Below are positions 1 through 6,586 of a stretch of 6,586 nt of DNA, piece by piece (position 1 is the first letter of the stretch; every line of letters begins with the position of its first letter). The notes under the pieces were generated by a model. The model was not told where the DNA came from. It worked only from the letters and a program-made list of their open reading frames with translations, and did no database searches. Source of the stretch: an uncultured Blastococcus sp. GTDB lineage: Bacteria; Actinomycetota; Actinomycetes; Mycobacteriales; Antricoccaceae. Position numbers and translations under genes: made by a program. The stretch is from NCBI GenBank assembly GCA_946221975.1, contig CAMIGT010000078.1, forward strand, positions 1-6,586, read 5' to 3'.

Positions 1-3
1 ACC

Positions 4-25
4 ACCGGGGGGTCACGGCCCCGGT
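4..25 (+). terminator. Possible hairpin terminator of an upstream gene
   Basis: Bases 4-10 (ACCGGGG) are perfectly complementary to 19-25 (CCCCGGT), giving a 7-bp GC-rich stem with an 8-nt loop. No U-tract follows, which is common for hairpins at gene ends in high-GC actinobacteria but makes a terminator call weak. The upstream gene is outside the window; in related genomes rpsD often sits here. The structure could equally be chance in GC-rich DNA. Confidence 0.25.
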
Positions 26-80
26 CGCGGCAAGCGCAGGCTCGGGCGTTCGTAGGGTCACGGTAGGCTGGGCGCTCGGT

Positions 81-98
81 GTCTCGCGCGCGCGAGAC
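81..98. repeat. Perfect 18-bp palindrome in the leader
   Basis: GTCTCGCGCGCGCGAGAC is its own reverse complement over all 18 bases; the flanking pair (T80/G99) breaks it. It lies between the candidate -10 at 64-69 and the ribosome binding site at 122-126. It would therefore sit at or just after a transcription start as an operator for a dimeric regulator, or fold in mRNA as a 7-bp stem with a 4-nt loop. Its core is alternating CG, which arises easily in GC-rich DNA, but the GTCT/AGAC arms extend it beyond a plain CG run. Confidence 0.5.
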
Positions 99-121
99 GC
101 TTCGGCATGCCCACAACCCTT

Positions 122-126
122 GGGAG
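122..126 (+). promoter_or_regulatory. Ribosome binding site of the DUF948 gene
   Basis: GGGAG ends 6 nt before the GTG at 133, ideal Shine-Dalgarno spacing. It decides the start: the longer frame from GTG 79 has no comparable site and would add 18 residues that look unlike the family's N-terminus. Confidence 0.7.
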
Positions 127-132
127 AATCTA

Positions 133-486
133 GTGAGCGGTGGCGAGATCGCAGCTTTGGTCGCAGCAGGTGCCTTCCTGCTGCTTGTCCTGCTGTTGGC
201 TGTCCCGATCCTGAAGCTGGGACGGACCCTGGACGAGACGACCCTCGCGGTGCGCAAGACGCACGAGGGCGCCACGCCGCTGCTGTCCGGCGCCGTCGAT
301 ACCGTGCGGCACGTGAACGCCAACCTCGACCGGGTCGACGGCATCGCCACGAACGCCGAAAGCATGTCGCAGAACGCCGCCGCGCTGACCTCGGTCGTGG
401 CCAGCACCATCGGCAGCCCGCTGGTCAAGGTGGCCTCGTTCACCTACGGCGTACGCAAGGCCGCAGCGAAGCGGTCCGGGAGGTAG
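133..486 (+). CDS. DUF948 domain-containing membrane protein
   Basis: This 117-residue protein begins at GTG 133, behind a well-spaced GGGAG. One membrane segment covers roughly residues 6-28, rich in Leu, Ala and Val, and is followed by KLGRTLDET. The rest (about 30-117) is an Ala/Thr/Asn-rich, probably helical stretch (THEGATPLLSG, VRHVNANLDRVDGI, NAASL-like repeats) ending in a basic tail (KAAAKRSGR). The layout of a short extracytoplasmic N-terminus, one membrane helix and a long helix resembling the coiled coils of methyl-accepting proteins is that of DUF948. The family's biochemical function is unknown. The stop is 5 nt before the next gene, so the two are almost certainly co-transcribed. 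A longer form from GTG 79 is possible but less likely. The family call is from memory of the fold pattern and of its usual place before alaS in actinobacteria. Confidence 0.85.
   Translation: MSGGEIAALVAAGAFLLLVLLLAVPILKLGRTLDETTLAVRKTHEGATPLLSGAVDTVRHVNANLDRVDGIATNAESMSQNAAALTSVVASTIGSPLVKVASFTYGVRKAAAKRSGR
478..483 (+). promoter_or_regulatory. Ribosome binding site of the DUF6167-like gene
   Basis: GGGAGG ends 8 nt before ATG 492 and overlaps the last codons of the DUF948 gene. It fixes the downstream start and suggests coupled translation of the two small proteins. Confidence 0.7.
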
Positions 487-491
487 GGCAC

Positions 492-761
492 ATGCGCAGA
501 ATCTTCTGGCTCGCCATGGGCATCACCGTCGGCATCATGGTGATGCGCCGCCTGCAGAGCGCGGCCAACCAGCTCAAGCCCAACGCGCTCGCCGAACGCA
601 CCGGCCGCGGAGTCGCCGACGTCGGCCACCAGGCCAAGGCCTTCTGGGCCGACGTACGAGTTGCGATGCGCCAGCGTGAGGCAGAGCTTATGGAGGGCAC
701 CGGCCTGGACGGCGATCTGGGCGCCCGCCCCGAGGACTTCGACCCGAGGACGCCGCAGTAG
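492..761 (+). CDS. Small membrane-anchored protein, DUF6167-like
   Basis: This 89-residue protein starts at ATG 492 behind GGGAGG. Residues 1-3 (MRR) are basic, residues 4-18 form a short hydrophobic segment ([15 protein letters not shown]), and a basic RR pair follows, consistent with a single membrane anchor. The remainder is soluble and helical: a Leu/Ala-rich stretch with [12 protein letters not shown], then [23 protein letters not shown] and an acidic, proline-containing tail ([12 protein letters not shown]). The pattern of a short membrane anchor, a helix ending in 'MxQREAEL' and a position just before alaS fits DUF6167 of actinobacteria as I remember it; function is unknown. The stop is 2 nt from the alaS start, so its translation may feed ribosomes to alaS, which has only a weak site of its own. 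An upstream extension of the frame to 120 overlaps the DUF948 gene and is not coding. Confidence 0.8.
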   Translation: MRRIFWLAMGITVGIMVMRRLQSAANQLKPNALAERTGRGVADVGHQAKAFWADVRVAMRQREAELMEGTGLDGDLGARPEDFDPRTPQ

Positions 762-763
762 CC

Positions 764-3454
<2,691 letters not shown>

Positions 3455-3455
3455 C

Positions 3456-3920
3456 GTGAGCGGCTCGGTGAAGGGTCGGCGGCTGGGAGTCGATCCTGGC
3501 TCCGTGCGCGTCGGGCTGGCGATCAGCGACCCGGCCGGCGTGCTGGCCACCCCGCTGGACACGCTCAAGCGTGATCGCAAGCGCGGCTCGGACCTGGACC
3601 GGCTCGCGGCGTACGCCGAAGAGTACGAGGTCGTGCAGGTCGTCGTGGGCCGGCCGATCGGGCTGTCCGGGCGCGATGGTCGCGCGGCGCAGGCGGCCGA
3701 CGAGTACGCCGACCTCATCGCCGAGCGGCTGCCGGACGTGCCGGTCGTACGTCAGGACGAGCGGTTCAGCACGGTGACGGCGTCCGGACGGCTGCGCGGC
3801 GCGGGCTTGGATGCCCGTGCCCAGCGTGATGTCATAGACCAGGCGGCCGCGACCGAGATCCTGCAGGCCTGGCTCGACGCGCACTGCGCGCCGCAGCCAC
3901 GACACAGCGAAGGTTGTTAA
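3456..3920 (+). CDS. ruvX: RuvX/YqgF family putative Holliday junction resolvase (pre-16S rRNA nuclease)
   Basis: This 154-residue RNase H-fold protein is of usual family length. The acidic catalytic set is visible: D13 in LGVDPGS, E102 in DERFSTVTA, and D128 in VIDQAAATEILQAWLD. The glycine-rich strand VVVGRPIGLSGRDG (about 62-75) matches the family, but reads GRPIG where many members have GLPRxL. In E. coli YqgF trims the 5' end of 16S rRNA; a role in junction resolution has also been proposed. I infer the same cytosolic role here. The GTG at 3456 lies 1 nt after the alaS stop, with AGAAGG at 3438-3443 rather far upstream, so translation is likely coupled to alaS. A GTG at 3468 would give a protein four residues shorter that still keeps the first Asp motif. 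The alaS-ruvX-mltG-aroE order is conserved in actinobacteria. Confidence 0.95.
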   Translation: MSGSVKGRRLGVDPGSVRVGLAISDPAGVLATPLDTLKRDRKRGSDLDRLAAYAEEYEVVQVVVGRPIGLSGRDGRAAQAADEYADLIAERLPDVPVVRQDERFSTVTASGRLRGAGLDARAQRDVIDQAAATEILQAWLDAHCAPQPRHSEGC

Positions 3921-3923
3921 CCT
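3911..3923. repeat. Short dyad across the ruvX stop, with a possible -10 hexamer
   Basis: AGGTT-gtt-AACCT forms two 5-bp arms around 3 nt and covers the ruvX stop codon (TAA, 3918-3920). TAACCT at 3918-3923 fits the actinobacterial -10 form TAnnnT and could begin an mltG transcript, but no good -35 is seen. The short arms make chance plausible. Confidence 0.25.
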
Positions 3924-3945
3924 AGACCACCGCTACGGCCGAGTG

Positions 3946-3980
3946 CGCGGCTCCACCGGCCAGCCCCGCCGGGAGCCGTG
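3946..3980 (+). promoter_or_regulatory. Strong imperfect hairpin between ruvX and mltG
   Basis: Within the 86-nt gap, bases 3946-3954 pair with 3972-3980 (nine pairs including one G-U). After a 2-nt bulge (3955-3956), 3957-3960 pair with 3968-3971, leaving a 7-nt loop. It begins 26 nt after the ruvX stop and ends 12 nt before the mltG ribosome binding site. It could be a terminator or attenuator of the alaS-ruvX transcript, a 5' leader structure of mltG, or an mRNA processing or stability element. No U-tract follows, so a classical intrinsic terminator is not shown. The rest of the gap holds nothing else I can support. Confidence 0.5.
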
Positions 3981-3992
3981 AACGACCACGAC

Positions 3993-3999
3993 AGAGAGG
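3993..3999 (+). promoter_or_regulatory. Ribosome binding site of mltG
   Basis: AGAGAGG ends 7 nt before GTG 4007, which supports that GTG as the start. Confidence 0.7.
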
Positions 4000-4006
4000 C
4001 GGCCTT

Positions 4007-5164
4007 GTGTCGCAGGAATCCGACCGACACCGCGAGTCCGGCGTTGACGGTCTCGGCGCCCTGATCGCCGACGACATCGAGGAGCAGTCCCGGCCTCGCA
4101 GCGAACGTCGGCGCCGACGTCGCCGGCCCTTCATCACCATCCTGGCGCTGTTGATCGTCATTGCCCTCGTGGTGTTCGGGATCTTCTTCGCTCGCGACGT
4201 GATCAACCAGTTCCGCGACGTGCCCGACTACACCGGCTCGGGCAAGGAGACCGTCCAGATCACCGTCGAACCCGGCGACTCGCTGTCGGACATCGCCCAG
4301 AAGCTCGTCGACGCCGACGTGGTCAAGAGCGCACGCGCGTTCACCGACGCCGCCGAGGGCAACGACGCGGCGATGGCGATCCAGCCAGGCACCTACCAGC
4401 TCAAGACGCAGATGAAGGCGTCGCTCGCCCTGGACGCGCTGTTGGGCAAGGGCTCGAAGCTGACCCAGACGTTCACCATCGTCGAAGGCCAGACGGTCAG
4501 CCAGACAATCGCCAAGCTCAGTGAGGCCACCGGGATCCCGCTGGCGGACTTCGAAGCCGCGCTGGCCGATCGGGCGAACCTCGGCATCCCGGCGTGGGTG
4601 CCCGCCGACGTCCCGGTGCTGGAGGGTCTGCTGTCGCCAGGCACCTACGAGTTCGAGCCGGATGACACCGCGCTGGGGATCCTGCAGGCGATGGTCGCGC
4701 ACTTCACCCAGCGCGCTGCTGACCTCGGCCTCGAGCAGAAGGCCGCGGGGGTGGGGCTCAGCCCGTACGACGTCCTGAAGGTCGCCTCGCTCATCGAGAC
4801 CGAGATCAAGATCCCCGACGAGCGTCCGATGGCAGCTCGGGTGATCTACAACCGGCTGGCCGCGGGCGAACCGCTCGGTATCGACGCCGCGACGGCCTAC
4901 GGCGTGGGCAAGAAGGGCAACGAGCTCACCACCGCGGACCTGCAGGACCCCAACAACCCCTACAACCTGCGCATCGTGCCGGGCCTGCCGCCGACCCCGA
5001 TCTCCGGCTTCGGCAACGCCGCGGTCGAGGCGGCCCTCGCCCCGGCCGAGGGGACCTGGAAGTGGTACGTCGTCAACAGCGCCGACGGCACGCACGCTTT
5101 CGTCTCGACGTACGAGGAGTTCCTGGCGGCCCGTCAGGTGTGCCAGCAGAACGGCTGGTGCTAG
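4007..5164 (+). CDS. mltG: Endolytic murein transglycosylase MltG (YceG-like)
   Basis: This 385-residue membrane-bound lytic transglycosylase cleaves nascent peptidoglycan glycan strands and is thought to end their elongation. The start is GTG 4007, behind AGAGAGG. The first 40 residues form a cytoplasmic tail, acidic and then strongly basic with seven consecutive Arg at 34-40. A single membrane helix follows at about 42-62, and the rest faces outside. A LysM-like subdomain (about 83-115, VEPGDSLSDIAQKLVDADVV) precedes the catalytic YceG domain. The family signature ASLIETEIKIPDERP at 260-274 contains the likely catalytic E264 (aligned with the Glu in E. coli ASIVEKET), followed by VIYNRL (279-284) and PYNLRIVPGLPPTPIS (318-333). 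The only two Cys of the protein, C379 and C385, are in the last seven residues. It is separated from ruvX by 86 nt but nearly touches aroE, so it may begin its own transcription unit. Confidence 0.95.
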   Translation: MSQESDRHRESGVDGLGALIADDIEEQSRPRSERRRRRRRPFITILALLIVIALVVFGIFFARDVINQFRDVPDYTGSGKETVQITVEPGDSLSDIAQKLVDADVVKSARAFTDAAEGNDAAMAIQPGTYQLKTQMKASLALDALLGKGSKLTQTFTIVEGQTVSQTIAKLSEATGIPLADFEAALADRANLGIPAWVPADVPVLEGLLSPGTYEFEPDDTALGILQAMVAHFTQRAADLGLEQKAAGVGLSPYDVLKVASLIETEIKIPDERPMAARVIYNRLAAGEPLGIDAATAYGVGKKGNELTTADLQDPNNPYNLRIVPGLPPTPISGFGNAAVEAALAPAEGTWKWYVVNSADGTHAFVSTYEEFLAARQVCQQNGWC

Positions 5165-5169
5165 GCGCG

Positions 5170-6051
5170 GTGCCCGCGGCAGCGACGGACCTGCGGCGGG
5201 CCTGCGCCGTCGTCGGCTCGCCCGTCGACCGCTCGCTCAGCCCCGCGCTGCACTCCGCGGCGTACGACGACCTCGGTCTGGACTGGGTCTACACCCGGCG
5301 CGAAATCACCCGCGGGACCCTCGCGCACCACCTGCGCCGGTTTGCCACCTACGGCATCGACAACCTGCCCTGCGGCGGGCTGTCGGTGACGATGCCGCTG
5401 AAGACCGAGGCGCTGCGGGCCGGCGTACCCGACGGCACGGTCGACGACGTCAGCACCCACGCGCTGGCGCAGTGGGCGCGGTCGGCCAACACGCTGATCC
5501 CGTGGTACGAACGCGAGCACCCGGTCGGCTGGGTCGCCCACAACACCGACATCGACGGCATCCGGCGGGCGTTCGCCGAGTACGACGTACTCGATGCCAG
5601 CGACCGGCGGGTCTGCGTGATCGGCTCCGGCGACACCGCGTCGTCGGCGATCGTCGCGCTCACCCTCATGGGCGCGACGGACCTCCGGCTCATCGCGCGC
5701 AACCGGGACCGCGCCGACACCGCGTTCGAGGTCGCCGAACGCGGATCGGTCGAGCTCAGCTACGTCCCGTGGGACCGACTTGCGCAGGAGGTCATGGCCG
5801 CCGAGCTGATCGTCTCCACGGTGCCGCCCGGCGTGGTCGATGCGCTGGCCGGCAACCGGTTCGGCCCCGACCAGACGGTCCTGGATGTCGCCTACACGCA
5901 GGGCCCGACGCCGCTGCTGGATGCGGTACGCCGGGACGGTGGCACGGCGGTCCCGGGCGTGCTGATGCTGCTGCACCAGGCCGTCGTGCAGGTCGAGCTG
6001 ATGACCGGGCGCACCCCGGACATCGAGGCGATGCGCGCCGTCCTGCCGTGA
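5170..6051 (+). CDS. aroE: Shikimate dehydrogenase (NADP+)
   Basis: This cytosolic enzyme reduces 3-dehydroshikimate to shikimate with NADPH in aromatic amino-acid synthesis. With the start at GTG 5170 it has 293 residues, normal to slightly long. Substrate-site residues are visible: S22 and S24 (RSLSP), catalytic K78 in LSVTMPLK, N107 in SANTL, D127 in NTDIDG and Q270 in LLHQAVVQ. The Rossmann part has a glycine-rich loop at 150-160 (VIGSGDTASSA) and the NADP-type motif ARNRDR near 176-181. The loop is odd: relatives have GxGG, here GSGD. The start is uncertain. GTG 5158 would add four residues and overlap mltG by 7 nt; GTG 5170 lies 5 nt past the mltG stop with only a weak AGG at 5163-5165. 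Both keep every motif. The stop overlaps the next gene by 4 nt. Confidence 0.93.
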   Translation: MPAAATDLRRACAVVGSPVDRSLSPALHSAAYDDLGLDWVYTRREITRGTLAHHLRRFATYGIDNLPCGGLSVTMPLKTEALRAGVPDGTVDDVSTHALAQWARSANTLIPWYEREHPVGWVAHNTDIDGIRRAFAEYDVLDASDRRVCVIGSGDTASSAIVALTLMGATDLRLIARNRDRADTAFEVAERGSVELSYVPWDRLAQEVMAAELIVSTVPPGVVDALAGNRFGPDQTVLDVAYTQGPTPLLDAVRRDGGTAVPGVLMLLHQAVVQVELMTGRTPDIEAMRAVLP

Positions 6052-6548
6052 TCGGCGGGCTGCCCGGCGTTGACGCGGTCATCGCGGGGTACGTCGTGCT
6101 GCTCGGCGCGGCCGTCATCGTCAGCGACGCCCGCGAGCACCGGATCCCGAACCGGCTCACCGCGGGCTGGGCGATCGGGGTCATCCTCATCGGCGCCGTC
6201 GCCGCCACGCGGGACGGCTGGGGCGACGTGTGGCGCGCGCTCGCGGCCGGCGCCGCGATGTTCGCGGCCGGCTACCTGCTGGCTGTGGTGGCGCCGGACG
6301 CCTTCGGCTTCGGCGACGTGAAGCTGCTCGGCTGCGTGGGGCTCGCGCTCGGGCACCTCGAGCCGCAGCTGGTGGTCGTGTGGTTGCTCGCGCTCGCCGT
6401 GACGACCCTGCTGTGGTTGCTGCTGGCGCCGTGGCTCGATCGCCGCTACGACCGGAGTACGCCGCTGCGCAAGCGGGAGATCGCCTTCGCGCCGCCGATC
6501 GTGCTCGCCCTCTGGAGCACGTACGCCGTCGTACTGCTCACCGGCTGA
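6048..6548 (+). CDS. A24-family prepilin peptidase, short form without methyltransferase domain
   Basis: This 166-residue integral membrane aspartyl protease is of the type that cuts the leader of type IV pilin-like or Flp/Tad pilin precursors at the cytoplasmic membrane face. Both catalytic aspartates are in place: D27 in VSDAREHRIPN and D90 in FGFGDVKLLG, the GxGDxK signature. Hydrophobic segments lie at about 8-26, 41-53, 63-82, 93-102, 107-127 and 146-164. The N-terminal zinc-binding and N-methylase part of two-domain PilD enzymes is absent, as in many Gram-positive and Tad-type peptidases. It starts at GTG 6048, which shares GTGA with the aroE stop, indicating translational coupling. No pilin or secretion gene is in the window, so its substrate is unknown; in actinobacteria this gene commonly sits between aroE and aroC without pilus genes nearby. 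Confidence 0.92.
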   Translation: MIGGLPGVDAVIAGYVVLLGAAVIVSDAREHRIPNRLTAGWAIGVILIGAVAATRDGWGDVWRALAAGAAMFAAGYLLAVVAPDAFGFGDVKLLGCVGLALGHLEPQLVVVWLLALAVTTLLWLLLAPWLDRRYDRSTPLRKREIAFAPPIVLALWSTYAVVLLTG

Positions 6549-6586
6549 CGTGCGGCAGGTTTGCTTGGCCTAGCGGCCCGATAGCC
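6549..6586. other. Short 3' flank, no supportable feature
   Basis: These 38 nt after the prepilin peptidase stop contain no start codon with a ribosome binding site and no clear hairpin. In related genomes aroC would follow soon after. Confidence 0.4.

Larger units (their letters stand above)
1..132 (+). promoter_or_regulatory. Leader region upstream of the DUF948 gene
   Basis: This stretch has no supportable gene. It holds a GC-rich hairpin at its left edge, two copies of a 9-base word (GGGTCACGG at 10-18 and 55-63), an actinobacterial -10-like hexamer TAGGCT at 64-69 (TAnnnT form), a perfect palindrome at 81-98 and the ribosome binding site at 122-126. I see no convincing -35 element 16-18 nt upstream of the hexamer, so a promoter here is an inference. 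It rests mainly on this being the only upstream space available for the four-gene run that follows. A reading frame opens from GTG at 79, but it lacks a good ribosome binding site and I do not treat 79-132 as coding. Confidence 0.35.

Noticed and set aside
79..132. N-terminal extension of the DUF948 gene from GTG 79
   Set aside because: No good ribosome binding site precedes it, whereas GTG 133 has GGGAG at 6-nt spacing and places the membrane helix right at the N-terminus. The extension would also turn the palindrome into coding sequence.
1..132. T-box, riboswitch or attenuator ahead of alaS
   Set aside because: The leader is short and has no specifier loop, T-box sequence or antiterminator pair that I can recognise, and alaS is third in the run rather than first.
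3978..4064. Possible 28-codon upstream reading frame starting GTG 3978 and overlapping the mltG start
   Set aside because: GGGAG is only 2 nt from this GTG, too close for normal initiation, and the site is inside the hairpin stem. There is no independent support.
3917..5095. Minus-strand reading frame of 392 codons antisense to mltG
   Set aside because: Composition is rich in Arg, Gly, Val and Asp with no domain, as expected for a shadow of a GC-rich gene; the + strand encodes a complete MltG.
5062..5157. Upstream extension of the aroE frame into mltG
   Set aside because: The frame is open, but its translation is a basic, low-complexity shadow of mltG, and the shikimate dehydrogenase fold begins after 5170.
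5161..5976. Minus-strand reading frame of 271 codons antisense to aroE
   Set aside because: Shadow of aroE; no motif and no plausible ribosome binding context.

Overview
The window is chromosomal DNA from a high-GC Gram-positive actinobacterium. Base composition is strongly G+C-rich, several starts are GTG, I saw no in-frame TTA leucine codon, and the gene order matches a conserved actinobacterial block. I cannot assign a genus from the sequence. All genes are on the + strand and tightly packed, and nothing here looks mobile, phage-derived, CRISPR-related or recently acquired.

Layout: positions 1-132 are a leader. It holds a GC-rich hairpin that may end an upstream gene lying outside the window (rpsD is usual there), a perfect 18-bp palindrome and a good ribosome binding site. 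Two small membrane-anchored proteins follow, a DUF948 protein (133-486) and a DUF6167-like protein (492-761). Next come alanyl-tRNA synthetase alaS (764-3454) and ruvX/yqgF (3456-3920). The only sizeable gap, 86 nt with a strong imperfect hairpin, precedes mltG (4007-5164), the membrane-bound endolytic murein transglycosylase. Then follow aroE, shikimate dehydrogenase (5170-6051), and a short A24-family prepilin peptidase (6048-6548). The last 38 nt hold no supportable feature.

The other gene junctions are 1-5 nt gaps or a 4-nt overlap, which points to one or two long transcripts with translational coupling. The likely units are DUF948-DUF6167-alaS-ruvX and mltG-aroE-prepilin peptidase, with possible read-through between them. 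The genes serve unrelated housekeeping tasks: tRNA charging, rRNA processing or recombination, peptidoglycan chain termination, aromatic amino-acid synthesis, and pilin or pseudopilin maturation. In actinobacteria this cluster usually continues into aroC, aroK and aroB, which would lie beyond the right edge.

I looked for an undescribed system and did not find a convincing one. The observations most worth a second look are the leader palindrome, the pre-mltG hairpin, the exclusive use of valine GTA codons before a C, a few unusual residues in conserved motifs of AlaS and AroE, and the two small membrane proteins coupled to alaS. The long antisense reading frames are compositional shadows.
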